Assembly: GCF_013426895.1 (NCBI RefSeq)
Contig: NZ_AP023175.1
Location: 310,001 to 374,000 of the forward strand
Source: Paraburkholderia largidicola
GTDB taxonomy: Bacteria; Pseudomonadota; Gammaproteobacteria; Burkholderiales; Burkholderiaceae
DNA length: 64,000 nucleotides
Reading direction: 5' to 3'
The position numbers were made by a program, and so were the translations under genes. The first letter of the stretch is position 1. Every line of letters begins with the position of its first letter. Under the pieces are notes generated by a model that worked only from the letters and a program-made list of their open reading frames with translations, was not told the origin of the DNA and searched no databases. Below are positions 25,414-34,634 of this stretch, piece by piece.

Positions 25414-26895
25414 ATGAGCAACGATTCACACTCTTCGAATCCGCCCGATCCCACGCGCCGCAAGATCCTGGCGGCGCTCGCGGGCAGTGTCGCGTTGTCG
25501 GCATGTGGCGGGGGCGGCGGCGGAGGATCGTCGGGCAGCACCGGTTCGACGAATGGCATTCCCCCCGATCGCGCCAGTCTTCCACGGCCAGCGCTGCCGG
25601 CGCCCGCCACTTCGGGGATCGATCACGTCGTGCTCGTGACGATGGAGAACCGTTCGTTCGATCATCTGCTCGGCTGGGTGCCGAACGCCGAGCATCAGCA
25701 GGCGCGCCAGTTCACCGACGCATTTGGTCAGACGCAATCGTCGTTCGCGCTGACGTCGAACGCAGCGTACGGGTTCCAGGCGTGCAGTTTCTCCGATCCG
25801 AACCATATGTACAGCGCAGGGCGCACACATCTTGCCAACGGCGCGATGAACGGCTTTCTGCTCACGCCGGGCACGAGTCTCTTGCGCGGCGACCTGCTGC
25901 CCATCGGTTACTTCGGTGCGGCCGATCTCGACTTCTATCGCGGCGCCGTCACGCAGTACACGGTCTGCGACTACTACATGAGCGGCATTCTGTCGGCGAC
26001 GTTTCCGAACCGCCTCTATCTGCACAGTGGCGAGACCGACCGCCTCGACGACAGTGTCGATACGTCGACGCTGCCGACCATCTGGGACCGGCTCGACGCA
26101 AAAAACATCTCGTCGACGTATTACTTCCACGACGTCCCGTTCACCGCGCTGTACGGTACGCGCTATGTCGGTCGCTCGAAGCTGTTCGCGGAGTTTCTCT
26201 CTGATGCGGCTTCGGGCAATCTGCCATCGTTCTGCATGGTCGATCCGAGTTTCGCGGGCGAGGCACAAGGCACGTCGAACGACGATCACCCGCACGCCGA
26301 CGTGCGCAACGGTCAGGTGCTGCTCGGTCAGATCTACGACGCGCTGCGCACCAGTCCGAACTGGAGCACGACACTGATGATTCTCGTGTATGACGAATGG
26401 GGCGGCTTCATGGAGCACGCGGTGCCGCCCGTCAAGCCTGTATCGACGGCGGAGCAGGGTGTCGGCAATGATGGCCGGCTCGGATTTCGCGTGCCGTGCA
26501 TGCTGTTCGGGCCGCGCGTGCGCGCGAACATGGTGTCGCGCTATCCGTTCGACCCCAGCTCGATTCATCAACTGATTGCGTGGCGCTTCGGTATCGATCC
26601 GCTGGGCGTGCGTGCGAGCGATGCGAGTACCTTCAACATGGCGTACGCGCTCGACTTCACCGACGCCGCGCGAACCGACGCGCCCGCGATTCCGGTGACG
26701 CAAGGCACGTTCGGTGTAGCGTGCTCGACCGCGGGGATCATTCCTGGGCTTGGCGGCGTCGATCACAGCCAGCAGGTGCCGTCCACCTCCGCATCTCAGG
26801 CGGCCTCTCAGCCAGTCGAAACCAACGCCCCGGGCGGACGCTTCGCCGACTTGCGCGCGAAAGCGACCGCGCTAGGATTTCCAGGCGGCATGTAA
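25414..26895 (+). CDS. Phosphoesterase-family lipoprotein (phospholipase C/acid phosphatase AcpA type)
   Basis: A 493-residue exported enzyme. TRRKILAALAGSVALSAC is a Tat-like signal with a lipobox, followed by a poly-Gly linker. The phosphoesterase core has IDHVVLVTMENRSFDHLLGW with the conserved Glu-Asn metal/nucleophile region, LPSFCMVDPSF, DDHPHADV and LMILVYDEWGGFMEHAVPP. The family hydrolyses phosphomonoesters or phospholipids. GGAGGT at 25402 fixes the start. It is transcribed away from hipBA; a strong hairpin follows. Confidence 0.9.
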   Translation: MSNDSHSSNPPDPTRRKILAALAGSVALSACGGGGGGGSSGSTGSTNGIPPDRASLPRPALPAPATSGIDHVVLVTMENRSFDHLLGWVPNAEHQQARQFTDAFGQTQSSFALTSNAAYGFQACSFSDPNHMYSAGRTHLANGAMNGFLLTPGTSLLRGDLLPIGYFGAADLDFYRGAVTQYTVCDYYMSGILSATFPNRLYLHSGETDRLDDSVDTSTLPTIWDRLDAKNISSTYYFHDVPFTALYGTRYVGRSKLFAEFLSDAASGNLPSFCMVDPSFAGEAQGTSNDDHPHADVRNGQVLLGQIYDALRTSPNWSTTLMILVYDEWGGFMEHAVPPVKPVSTAEQGVGNDGRLGFRVPCMLFGPRVRANMVSRYPFDPSSIHQLIAWRFGIDPLGVRASDASTFNMAYALDFTDAARTDAPAIPVTQGTFGVACSTAGIIPGLGGVDHSQQVPSTSASQAASQPVETNAPGGRFADLRAKATALGFPGGM

Positions 26896-26924
26896 ATTCT
26901 GCGCGGCGTTTGCATGGATCGATG

Positions 26925-26964
26925 GCATTGCGGCTCTGCGTCATACGTCGCAGAGCCGCAATGC
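26925..26964 (+). terminator. Terminator hairpin after the phosphoesterase gene
   Basis: Perfect 16-bp inverted repeat GCATTGCGGCTCTGCG with an 8-nt loop. The following ATTTCATTG is only weakly T-rich. It lies between convergent genes. Confidence 0.7.
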
Positions 26965-26993
26965 ATTTCATTGTCGACGCCCGTTCGCAGCGC

Positions 26994-28247
26994 TCACGCC
27001 GCTGCCTTGCGTCGCTTGCCGAGTTCGGTCTCGACGGGCTGCTTGTCGGATTCGGGCACGGACCCAGCGGGGCGGTGCACGTCGTGCGTGACGAAACCGA
27101 GTTCGCGGCTCGGCACATCGAACCAGTCGCGATGCGAGAACGAGTCGCGGATATCGTCGAGGCCGCTTTGCCAGTGTTCGAGCATCGTGTCCACGCTGAA
27201 CTCGTAGTCCTTGTAATGGCCTTCGTACGGCTTGTTCCTGTAGATCAGATGCACGACGTTGATCGCGCTGCCGTCCGCTGCCTGCTCTGCGAGACGGAAC
27301 AGCGGATCAGCCTTCAGCACCGACGTCGGCACATGTTCGAGCAGTTCCTTGATGAAGCGCGCATGCTTTTGCCGCTCGGCCAGCATGTTCGTGATTGCGC
27401 GCGTGCGGCTCGAATACTGGATGTCTTTGGCTCGCTCGGAAATGTCGGGGAAATCGCCCGGCGCATTGCCGCGCGCGCTCCACAAGTCGACCTGAAAGAC
27501 CAGCGTGTCCTTATGATCCGAATCGCGCAGCACTTCCGTGAGCGGTGTATTCGAAACGAGCCCGCCGTCCCAGTAGTATTCGCCTTCGATCTCGACAGCC
27601 GGGAAACCCGGCGGCAACGCTCCCGACGCCATGAAATGCTCCGGTTCGAGGCGCATTTTCCGGTTGTCGAAGTACGTGAGATTGCCCGTGCGCACGTTCA
27701 CGGCGCCCACGGACACGCGAATCGCACCGTCGTTGATGCGGTCGAAATCCGCGTATTGCAGCAGCGTCGCCCGCAATGCGGCCGTGTCGTAGTAGCTGAC
27801 GCGGCTCGGGTCCAGCTTGCCGAGGCCCGCCAGCGGCAACGGAAAGCGCGGCGCGAAGAAGCCGGGTTGGCCTTCCGTCAGCGCGCGGCCCGCTGCCCAC
27901 ATGCTGGCCCACTTGCGCGACAGGTCATGCAGGCCCAGGCCGGGCAGCGTCCACGCGCTCACGCTGCCAACCCAGTCGAGCGGATGACAGATCGCATTCC
28001 AGAAACCGCGCAATGCCGCCACACGATTTTCCGGCGCATTGCCCGCGATGATCGCCGTGTTGAGCGCGCCAATGGACACGCCTGCGATCCAGTGCGGCTC
28101 GACCTTCGCCTCGGCGAGTCCTTCGATGACGCCCGCCTGATACGAGCCGAGCGCACCGCCGCCTTGCAGCACGAGCGCGATTTCGTCGTAGCGCGGCAAC
28201 ACAAACGGTTCCGGCTGCGGGATGACTTTCTTTGTGTCGCTGCGCAT
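26994..28247 (-). CDS. Patatin-like phospholipase with a DUF3734-type C-terminus
   Basis: A 417-residue acyl hydrolase. It has the oxyanion loop QGGGALGSYQAG (about 28-39), the nucleophile motif GVSIGA with Ser58, and Asp227 in WDGGLVSNTP, giving the Ser-Asp dyad. The last 120 residues resemble DUF3734, common in beta-proteobacterial patatins. It is third in the operon after acetoacetate decarboxylase and 3-hydroxybutyrate dehydrogenase; similar gene sets are linked to PHB and ketone-body metabolism, so it may act on PHB granules or lipids. Confidence 0.9.
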   Translation of the reverse strand: MRSDTKKVIPQPEPFVLPRYDEIALVLQGGGALGSYQAGVIEGLAEAKVEPHWIAGVSIGALNTAIIAGNAPENRVAALRGFWNAICHPLDWVGSVSAWTLPGLGLHDLSRKWASMWAAGRALTEGQPGFFAPRFPLPLAGLGKLDPSRVSYYDTAALRATLLQYADFDRINDGAIRVSVGAVNVRTGNLTYFDNRKMRLEPEHFMASGALPPGFPAVEIEGEYYWDGGLVSNTPLTEVLRDSDHKDTLVFQVDLWSARGNAPGDFPDISERAKDIQYSSRTRAITNMLAERQKHARFIKELLEHVPTSVLKADPLFRLAEQAADGSAINVVHLIYRNKPYEGHYKDYEFSVDTMLEHWQSGLDDIRDSFSHRDWFDVPSRELGFVTHDVHRPAGSVPESDKQPVETELGKRRKAAA

Positions 28248-28256
28248 ACGTGCTCC

Positions 28257-29039
28257 TTATTTCATCGACCAGCCGTGGCTGACGATCACCGACTGTCCCG
28301 TCAACGCGGACGATTCGAAGCCCGCGAGGAAAGCGACCGTGTTGGCGACGTCTTCGACCGTCGTGAATTCGCCGTCGACCGTTTCCTTCAGCATCACGTT
28401 CTTCACGACTTCTTCTTCGCTGATGCCGAGCGCCTTGGCCTGCTCGGGAATCTGCTTGTCGACGAGCGGCGTGCGCACGAAGCCCGGGCACACGACATTC
28501 GCACGCACGCCGCGCGGGCCACCTTCCTTCGCGACCACGCGCGCGAGGCCGAGCAGGCCGTGCTTCGCGGTGACATAGGCCGACTTCAGCTTCGATGCTT
28601 CATGCGAGTGCACCGAGCCCATATAGACGATCGAGCCGCCGCGCTTGCTGTCGTACATGTGCCTGATCGCGGCCTTGGTCGTGAGGAACGCGCCGTCCAG
28701 ATGAATGGCGAGCATCTTCTTCCAGTCGGAGAAGGCGTATTCTTCGATCGGCGCAACGATCTGAATGCCCGCGTTCGACACGAGCACGTCGATGCTGCCG
28801 AGTTCTTTCACCGCGCGCTCGATCCCTGCGTTGACAGCTTCTTCATTCGTCACGTCCATCGATACCGCGATTGCCTTGCCGCCGCCTTCGACGATGCTCG
28901 ACGCAACCTTCTGCGCATTCTCCAGATTCAGATCCGCAATCACGACGGCAGCGCCGAGGCTCGCGAGCTTGCGAGCGCATTGTTCGCCGATACCGCTTGC
29001 TGCGCCCGTCACGAGCGCGACCTTGTTTTGCAGTGACAT
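28257..29039 (-). CDS. bdhA: 3-hydroxybutyrate dehydrogenase
   Basis: A 260-residue SDR that interconverts (R)-3-hydroxybutyrate and acetoacetate with NAD. Cofactor motif TGAASGIG (11-18), NAG at 89-91, and catalytic Ser142, Tyr155 and Lys159 in SAYVTAKHG. The phrases [14 protein letters not shown] and [19 protein letters not shown] are specific to the PHB-type dehydrogenase. It sits between adc and the patatin gene with short gaps (30 and 9 bp), so the three form one operon. Confidence 0.94.
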   Translation of the reverse strand: MSLQNKVALVTGAASGIGEQCARKLASLGAAVVIADLNLENAQKVASSIVEGGGKAIAVSMDVTNEEAVNAGIERAVKELGSIDVLVSNAGIQIVAPIEEYAFSDWKKMLAIHLDGAFLTTKAAIRHMYDSKRGGSIVYMGSVHSHEASKLKSAYVTAKHGLLGLARVVAKEGGPRGVRANVVCPGFVRTPLVDKQIPEQAKALGISEEEVVKNVMLKETVDGEFTTVEDVANTVAFLAGFESSALTGQSVIVSHGWSMK

Positions 29040-29069
29040 GGTGTGTTCCCTTGAAAAATGTGGAGTGCG

Positions 29070-29879
29070 TTAAACCGCGAGTTCGAGCGCGTCGTCGTTC
29101 GACTTCTTTGCGGTCTGCGTTTCCGCTTGCGCAGGCGCCAGGTAGTCGAAAGCAACTTCGCCGATATCCAGCGTGAGATTGGCGATCACATGCCGCGCGC
29201 CGACGACGCGCTTCACCGGCAGATCGGCAATCGGCGCGAGCGCATGCGGATGCAGTTCGAGCGCGGCCGGCCCGCTCCATGCGCCGAGCACCGTCACGTC
29301 GCGCAGATAGAAGCGCACGAGTTCGCAGATGCGTGCCGTGCCGTCGACATGCGGAATCACCTTCAGCAGATAGTTCGGTGTGTCGGCGAGCTTGGCGCGC
29401 TCGGCTTCGATATCGATCGTGCGATGCTTGTAGCCCATCGTGCCCGTCGCGATGCGTTGCGTGCCGTAATCGAGCGTGCCGAGCAGCGTGTCGTTACCGT
29501 CGACGCCCAATCTGGGGCGCGCGAGCTTCTTCGGGAAGCCCCAGATTTCGCGGCCGCCGGCAATCGGGCCTTCATCGTCGAGGTACATCGAGTGCGTGTA
29601 GTTCGCAAGACGTCCTTCCATGTCGCGCACCGAAATCACCTGGCCGCTTTCCGTGTAGTCGCCGAAGCCCGACGAATCAGGCATGCGAATGAATTCGTAA
29701 TGGACCAGCGCGTTTTCCGGCTTCAGCGGTTCGGGCACCACGGCGCGCAACGCATCCATATCGGTTTCGTACGAAATGATGAAGTACTCACGATTGAGAA
29801 AGCGAAACGGCGGGCGAGGGTAGGCGGGATTGTGAACGGGCATCGCGAATGCGGATTGCCGGATCGATTTGATGTCCAT
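29070..29879 (-). CDS. adc: Acetoacetate decarboxylase
   Basis: A 269-residue enzyme that decarboxylates acetoacetate to acetone and CO2 through a Schiff base. [14 protein letters not shown] carries the Lys117-Lys118 pair equivalent to the catalytic pair in the clostridial enzyme. The AHY-like start [13 protein letters not shown] and the [16 protein letters not shown] segment are typical. The ATG at 29879 follows AGAGGAAG; an earlier ATG is possible. First gene of the adc-bdhA-patatin operon, acting on the product of bdhA. Confidence 0.92.
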   Translation of the reverse strand: MDIKSIRQSAFAMPVHNPAYPRPPFRFLNREYFIISYETDMDALRAVVPEPLKPENALVHYEFIRMPDSSGFGDYTESGQVISVRDMEGRLANYTHSMYLDDEGPIAGGREIWGFPKKLARPRLGVDGNDTLLGTLDYGTQRIATGTMGYKHRTIDIEAERAKLADTPNYLLKVIPHVDGTARICELVRFYLRDVTVLGAWSGPAALELHPHALAPIADLPVKRVVGARHVIANLTLDIGEVAFDYLAPAQAETQTAKKSNDDALELAV

Positions 29880-30271
29880 GAACTTCCTCTTAGGCATTGG
29901 GCGTTGTTGGAGCACCGCGAATCTTAGAGCAAAACTTTTTTCGGGATCACATTAATTTCTCCAATACACCGTTGGTCTGGACGCAACAGTGACACGGCCT
30001 CTCAGGCACGGACGATAAACGTCAATCATTGTGAAAATCGGCATAAGCTGTTTTCGTGAGCGAAATATCGATGACGCGAAAACGAAATACGGATGTCATG
30101 CATTCGATGGCTGGCAAGTCAGATATTTTTATTTGTGTTGTAGATAATCTGATGAGATTGATTAACGAGCTAATCAATCGGTTCGCGTGGAAAGCACACG
30201 GCGTCGGACGGATTGGTTCGGCGGCCGGCGGCGGCCGCCACGAAATCATCGTAGAAATGTTTTTGATTTTG

Positions 30272-30300
30272 TTGCGGCGCGACATGTACGGCGATATACT
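30272..30300 (+). promoter_or_regulatory. Sigma70-type promoter of the 42-residue ORF
   Basis: TTGCGG (30272-30277), a 17-bp spacer, TATACT (30295-30300). The start site is predicted near 30307, inside a repeated element. Confidence 0.7.
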
Positions 30301-30325
30301 AGGGTTATTACCTAGGGTGTTACCC
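30301..30325 (+). repeat. Imperfect 13-bp direct repeat at the transcript start
   Basis: TAGGGTTATTACC (from 30300) is followed directly by TAGGGTGTTACCC. Each copy also has dyad character (CTAGG...CCTAG). Position at +1 suggests an operator; the regulator is unknown. Confidence 0.5.
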
Positions 30326-30341
30326 GCACAAGGAGTTCGCC

Positions 30342-30470
30342 ATGCAACAAGCTACGACCGCCGCTGTTCCGTCCACGAGCTGGCTTTCGCGTCTGCGCGA
30401 ACTCGCTATCCGCGCCGTCGACCTGCACCTGCAGCACTGCGCGGTGCTCGCTGAAGCGTATCGCCGCTAA
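30342..30470 (+). CDS. 42-residue small protein
   Basis: A short ORF with its own promoter, an AAGGAG site eight bases before the ATG, and a terminator 15 bp after the stop: a complete transcription unit. The sequence is MQQATTAAVPSTSWLSRLRE followed by an amphipathic basic helix ending AYRR, with one Cys. No membrane segment or known domain. The Leu/Arg pattern distantly recalls DUF1127-type small proteins, but the conserved core of those is missing. Confidence 0.7.
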   Translation: MQQATTAAVPSTSWLSRLRELAIRAVDLHLQHCAVLAEAYRR

Positions 30471-30484
30471 GCATTTCGCATAAA

Positions 30485-30513
30485 AAAGGGGAGTTCAATC
30501 TGAACTCCCCTTT
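30485..30513. terminator. Bidirectional terminator
   Basis: Perfect 13-bp stem AAAGGGGAGTTCA / TGAACTCCCCTTT with a 3-nt loop. The A run on its left gives a T-tract for the convergent LysE gene; the right arm ends in TTTG for the small ORF. Confidence 0.88.
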
Positions 30514-30573
30514 GTTCATCAGCGTTCCGCTGCGCCAGCGTCACGGAGCGCGGGGGCGCTGGTGCCGCTGTCG

Positions 30574-31212
30574 TCAGATACCGGCTTTTCGGGCCGCGAA
30601 AATCAGCCGCAGTCCAAGCGCCGCGATGGCGCCCGCGGCGATCCGGTCGATCCACGTTTTCGCGCGCAGATAGACCTCGCGCGGGCCACGGCTCGAAAAG
30701 CACAGCGCGACGACCGTGTACCAGCCGAACTCCACCGCGAACACCAGCGGCGGCAGCACCACATAGCACCAGACGGGCGGATGCTGCGGCAACAGTGCGG
30801 CAAAGATACTGCCGTACCAGATCGCCGTCTTCGGATTGCTGAGCTGCGTCGTCAATCCAATCCAGAACGATTTCTTCGCGCTGCGGTTGTGCGCGGCACC
30901 GGCGTTGTCCATCGCAATCGGGCGGGCCGCGCCGCGCCAGATTTTCGACGCGATGTAGATCAGATACAAACCGCCCGCCACTTTCAGTCCGATATACAGC
31001 CATTCGACGGCGACCAGCAGCGTATAAAGACCGGCGAGCGCCAGCCCGCCGAAGAAAATGCCGCCGATGCCCATACCCAGCGCGGTCGACAACCCGTCGC
31101 CGCGAGACAGGCTGATCGAATTTCGCGCGACGAGAACGAAACTCGGGCCGGGAATCATCGCGCCCAGCAACAACGCGACGAGAATGGCGAATACAGCGGC
31201 GGATGCGGACAT
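30574..31212 (-). CDS. LysE/RhtB-family amino-acid exporter
   Basis: A 212-residue inner-membrane protein with about six helices. The signature GAMIPGPSFVLVARNSISLSRGDGL near the N-terminus (16-40) and GLTTQLSNPKTAIWYGS (about 120) identify the LysE superfamily. It probably exports a neutral amino acid or homoserine-like compound; substrate not readable. No adjacent regulator. Confidence 0.92.
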   Translation of the reverse strand: MSASAAVFAILVALLLGAMIPGPSFVLVARNSISLSRGDGLSTALGMGIGGIFFGGLALAGLYTLLVAVEWLYIGLKVAGGLYLIYIASKIWRGAARPIAMDNAGAAHNRSAKKSFWIGLTTQLSNPKTAIWYGSIFAALLPQHPPVWCYVVLPPLVFAVEFGWYTVVALCFSSRGPREVYLRAKTWIDRIAAGAIAALGLRLIFAARKAGI

Positions 31213-31341
31213 CGAACGGTCTCCTTGAGCGGGGGCTTTCGGCGCGAGAGCCTGGCCAGGCGCGCCAGGTCATGAAGGTGCGCGTGCCGAAAGAATAGAT
31301 GCATCGCGCAACCCCTGCAACGCGCCTGCCAGATGTGCAAT

Positions 31342-32109
31342 TCAGTTCGTGCCGAGCGATTGGGACAGCGCGATCAGATTGACGGGCGCGAGCCGGATCA
31401 GCCCGCCACGCGGACTATCGATATCCGCGATCAGCGCGAACGAAAGCGAGATCACGATGGGCAATATCAGCAGCACGGCATTGCGCCTGATCTGTCCACG
31501 CGTGCCATAGCCGATCAGCAGATTGCAGAACAGGCCGATTCCCAGCATCAACGACCACGCGGTCACGGGAATGTGATTCCACCACGATGCCTGCGTGTAG
31601 CCCTGTGTGTTGATCACGTCGTTCATGCCGGAAACGGCGAGCGCGATCACGGGCGTCTGCTTTTCGACGGCGACCTTGCGCACGGCCATCCATAGATCGT
31701 TTTCGAGCTGGTTCGTCGCCGCGTTGATCCGCGCGATGCTCTCGTCGTCTTGCGCCAGATAGTAGCGGATGCGCTGATCGACATAACCGCGCAGCAAGGT
31801 CTGCACGCGTTGCGCATCGGTATCGGGCAGCAGACCGGCGCGCAGGTATTCGGTGCCGATCGCGTTGGCTTCTTCTTCCTCGTAGTTCTTGCGCTGGTCG
31901 TAGCGGCTCACGGCCATCGAAAAGGTAAAGCCGATCATCAGCGCGAGCAGCGTGAGCGTCGCGGCCTGCACGACGTTGAAGTCGTCGCGGATTTCGTCGA
32001 CGATCTTGCGGTGCCGGCGCATCAGCATCGCGCCGGCATACGCGCCGATCGACATTGCTACGAATGACACGAAAAACAGAAACAGCGGGTGGCTCATCAG
32101 CGAAGGCAT
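31342..32109 (-). CDS. DUF4239 (bestrophin-like) membrane protein
   Basis: A 255-residue protein with an N-terminal helix (about 5-28), a second (50-68), and two C-terminal helices (about 185-205 and 212-232). Between them is a polar stretch with VSRYDQRKNYEEEEANAIGTEYLR, characteristic of DUF4239. Role unknown; distant similarity to bestrophin channels has been proposed for the fold. The start at 32109 has GGAG eight bases upstream; the longer frame was rejected. Confidence 0.82.
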   Translation of the reverse strand: MPSLMSHPLFLFFVSFVAMSIGAYAGAMLMRRHRKIVDEIRDDFNVVQAATLTLLALMIGFTFSMAVSRYDQRKNYEEEEANAIGTEYLRAGLLPDTDAQRVQTLLRGYVDQRIRYYLAQDDESIARINAATNQLENDLWMAVRKVAVEKQTPVIALAVSGMNDVINTQGYTQASWWNHIPVTAWSLMLGIGLFCNLLIGYGTRGQIRRNAVLLILPIVISLSFALIADIDSPRGGLIRLAPVNLIALSQSLGTN

Positions 32110-32257
32110 CTGCACGTCTCCGGTTCGATTGCGGTCGGCAAAGCGGAAAGGAACGGCCAATACGCGTGGATGCATGAACGCGCCATTGCGACGCTATTGT
32201 CCGATAGCGCCGCGTCGCTCACAAGACGACTGCCGGGCGAATTGCTAGAGTGGCGCC

Positions 32258-33079
32258 ATGGACGAGAACGAACGAATCAGGCGCGCCGTGTCGTGGCTGC
32301 GCGAGGCCGACGGTATGCTGGTGACCGCCGGGGCGGGGATGGGCGTCGATTCGGGCCTGCCCGATTATCGCGGCGCAGAGGGCTTCTGGCGCGCGTATCC
32401 CGCTTTGAAGCAGCATCGGCTGACCTTTCAGGACATGGCCAATCCGCGCGTGATGGCGCTGCATCCGCGGCTTTGCTGGGGCTTCTATGGGCACCGGCTC
32501 GATCTGTATCGGCGCACGGTGCCGCATCGGGGTTTCGATATTCTGCTGCGCTGGGCGCAGGCGCTGCCGCGCGGCCTTGCCGTGTTTACCAGCAATGTGG
32601 ACGGGCAGTTTCAGGCGGCGGGTTTCGACGCTGCGGCCATCGCCGAGTGCCACGGCTCCATTCACGTGCTGCAATGCTCGGAACTCTGCCACGACGGACT
32701 GTGGCCGGCCGCCGATGTACAACCCGTCGTCGACGAATCGACTTGCGAACTCGTGAGCGATCTGCCGCGCTGCCCGAAGTGCGGCGCGGTGGCAAGGCCC
32801 AATATCCTGATGTTCGGCGACTACGACTGGATCGCGTTGCGCACCGAGCAGCAGGAGGCGCGGCTACAGGCGTGGCTGTCTGCGGTCGAGCGTCTGGTCG
32901 TGATCGAAATAGGCGCGGGCAAGGCCATACCGACCGTGCGTTACTTCAGCGAGCAAAACGGACCGCGCGTCATCCGCATCAATCCACGCGATTTCGGCAT
33001 CGCGCCGCATCACGGGATTGGGCTCGCACGCGGCGCAATCGACGGCCTCGAATTGCTCGATCGGTTCATGAAGGTATAG
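32258..33079 (+). CDS. Sir2-family NAD-dependent deacylase
   Basis: A 273-residue sirtuin relative. NAD-binding GAGMGVDSGLPDYRG (25-39), TSNVDGQF (111-118), catalytic His132 in CHGSIHVLQC, and a zinc site with Cys140, Cys144, Cys172 and Cys175. The C-terminal EIGAGKAIPTVR and RINPRD match the Rossmann end. The NVDGQF variant (usually NIDGL) marks a divergent subgroup, so activity may be mono-ADP-ribosyl transfer or another deacylation. No macrodomain or lipoate-ligase neighbour is seen. Confidence 0.88.
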   Translation: MDENERIRRAVSWLREADGMLVTAGAGMGVDSGLPDYRGAEGFWRAYPALKQHRLTFQDMANPRVMALHPRLCWGFYGHRLDLYRRTVPHRGFDILLRWAQALPRGLAVFTSNVDGQFQAAGFDAAAIAECHGSIHVLQCSELCHDGLWPAADVQPVVDESTCELVSDLPRCPKCGAVARPNILMFGDYDWIALRTEQQEARLQAWLSAVERLVVIEIGAGKAIPTVRYFSEQNGPRVIRINPRDFGIAPHHGIGLARGAIDGLELLDRFMKV

Positions 33080-33130
33080 CGAACGGCGCCATCGGGGCGC
33101 CGTTGCGTGTGCCGCTATCGGCTCTGCTGC

Positions 33131-33487
33131 TTACACGGCATCAGGTTGCGTGATCCACGCGGGCTCGCGCTGACTGATGCGCCGCGTCGCGATGCGCGCC
33201 TGCTGCCTGCGTATGATCGAACGCGCCGCGCGGGCCAGTGCCAGATCGAGTGCGCCGCGCCAGTCTCTTGCGATCGACGTCACGACGACGGGCGTCGCGT
33301 CGGGCGTCTGCACCTGCACCTGGCAGCGCTTGTCGAGTCCGCCGCGCGGACCGTTGATGTCGGACATGCTGACGGTCGCCTTCGAAATCAGCCAGTCCAT
33401 GCGCCGAAACACGAAGCGGATGCGTTGGCGCGCGAAGCTGCGCAGTCGGACGGCTTCACGGTCGCGGGACTTGAACAGGACTTGCAT
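33131..33487 (-). CDS. HPF/RaiA-family ribosome-associated protein
   Basis: A 118-residue protein. MQVLFKSRDREAVRLR and VRFVF-like basic strands, then KATVSMSDINGPRGGLDKRCQVQV, match the beta-alpha-beta of ribosome hibernation factors. It is shorter and more basic at the end than E. coli HPF, and is likely an atypical paralogue. Convergent with the Sir2-like gene; a GC-rich 9-bp hairpin at 33082-33104 lies between them. Confidence 0.75.
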   Translation of the reverse strand: MQVLFKSRDREAVRLRSFARQRIRFVFRRMDWLISKATVSMSDINGPRGGLDKRCQVQVQTPDATPVVVTSIARDWRGALDLALARAARSIIRRQQARIATRRISQREPAWITQPDAV

Positions 33488-33564
33488 GAGACACCTCCTT
33501 CGTGGGTACGGCTCAAGAGTACGGTGAGAAGGTGTTGAGGAAAAAGCAGAAATAACGGAACGTC

Positions 33565-33585
33565 AGCTTCGGAAAAACCGAAGCT
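33565..33585. promoter_or_regulatory. 8-bp inverted repeat with A5 centre
   Basis: AGCTTCGG-AAAAA-CCGAAGCT. Related GGAAAAACCGAA-like sequences recur in the lysR/terC intergenic region (34509-34525 and, inverted, 34542-34555). It lies between the LysR gene stop and the HPF-like gene start, so it may be an operator or a hairpin without T-tract. Confidence 0.4.
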
Positions 33586-33607
33586 TCACTCGTAGCTGCG
33601 AATGCGA

Positions 33608-34492
33608 TCACGCGTGCGCCGCGCTCAGCACCTTTTGCGTCAAAGGATGATGCCGCCCGCGCCGCGACATGATTGCGTGGATTTCCTCCTTGACGTCGGG
33701 CGAGCGGCCGAGCCAGCGCAAGCCGCGATGCATGGGATCGTTGCGCTCCGCGCCGAACGCCGCGAGCGGAAACACGCCCATGCCGCGCGATGCGAACAGC
33801 GCCATCAACGCGCTGTCTTCGAACTCGCCCGCGACGCGTGGCCGGATGCCTTCGGCTTCGAACCAGCGGTCGAGACGCGAGCGCAGCGACGAGTGTCCCG
33901 TCGGCAGCAAGACCGGCAGCGATGCGAGGCATTGCGGGAAGTGATCAATATGCGTTTTGCGGACCATGGCGGCCGGTCCGTACCAGTCGATCGGCGAAGC
34001 GATCAGACGCTCGCTGGATAGACGCAGATTCGAGTTGTGCGGCGCGGGCTGGCTGGACAGCACGAGATCCAGATGGTGATGCGCCAGTTCCGCCAGCAGA
34101 TCTTCTGCTTCGCCTTCGTGACAGAGCAGCCGCAGCGACGGCGTGTCCAGCACGCCGGCAAGAATTGCATGGACGGCGAGCTTCGAAATGCCATCCGTCA
34201 AGCCGACCGCGAAGCGCGCGACCGTTCCGCTCGCCGCTTCGCGCACTTCGTCGTGCAACGTGCGTCCGATCTGGAAGATCTCTTCCGCGCGCGCGTACGC
34301 CGCCTGTCCCGCTTCCGTCATCGCGACGCCGCGCCCTGCGGGCTTCAGTAGTTGATGTCCGAGCGATTTTTCCAGTTCGCGCACCTGCGCGCTGATGGTT
34401 TGCACCGCCATGTCGAGCCGCTCGGCGGCCCGCGCAAACCCGCCTTCCTTCACGACGACCCAGAAATAGTGCAAGTGCCGGTAGTTGAGCAT
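33608..34492 (-). CDS. LysR-family regulator, NhaR-like
   Basis: A 294-residue regulator whose start MLNYRHLHYFWVVVKEGG is typical of NhaR, the activator of sodium/proton antiporter genes in enterobacteria. The winged helix includes VQTISAQVRELEKSLG. It is divergent from terC, with 142 bp between the start codons, so it probably regulates terC, itself, or both; no nhaA is present here. The start at 34492 was preferred over one ten codons upstream on family grounds; no strong ribosome-binding site is visible. Confidence 0.88.
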   Translation of the reverse strand: MLNYRHLHYFWVVVKEGGFARAAERLDMAVQTISAQVRELEKSLGHQLLKPAGRGVAMTEAGQAAYARAEEIFQIGRTLHDEVREAASGTVARFAVGLTDGISKLAVHAILAGVLDTPSLRLLCHEGEAEDLLAELAHHHLDLVLSSQPAPHNSNLRLSSERLIASPIDWYGPAAMVRKTHIDHFPQCLASLPVLLPTGHSSLRSRLDRWFEAEGIRPRVAGEFEDSALMALFASRGMGVFPLAAFGAERNDPMHRGLRWLGRSPDVKEEIHAIMSRRGRHHPLTQKVLSAAHA

Positions 34493-34634
34493 ATTGGACT
34501 CACTTCGAAAAAACCGAACCAACTATCAGCTTATCACTGGTTTTTCCGATTGCGGAGTCAGGCGATCATGCTTTCCACAGGCTGTGACCCAGTAATCAGC
34601 CGTTTTCATCTCAACCGGATAACGACGCTCGCAA

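Larger units (their letters stand above)
29880..30341. other. AT-richer intergenic region
   Basis: These 460 bp are less GC-rich than their surroundings. They should hold the adc operon promoter on the left, and they hold the promoter of the 42-residue ORF on the right. An open frame on the minus strand (30022-30285, 87 codons) has no ribosome-binding site or protein-like composition and is not called. Confidence 0.5.

Noticed and set aside
26496..29036. An 846-codon open frame on the plus strand across the patatin and bdhA genes
   Set aside because: Antisense shadow of two well-identified genes, with low-complexity Arg-rich composition.
30022..30285. 87-codon minus-strand frame in the AT-rich gap
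   Set aside because: No ribosome-binding site, no protein-like composition, and it lies over promoter sequence.
34523..34634. Manganese (yybP-ykoY) riboswitch upstream of terC
   Set aside because: The leader is short and I could not find the conserved helices or loop sequences.
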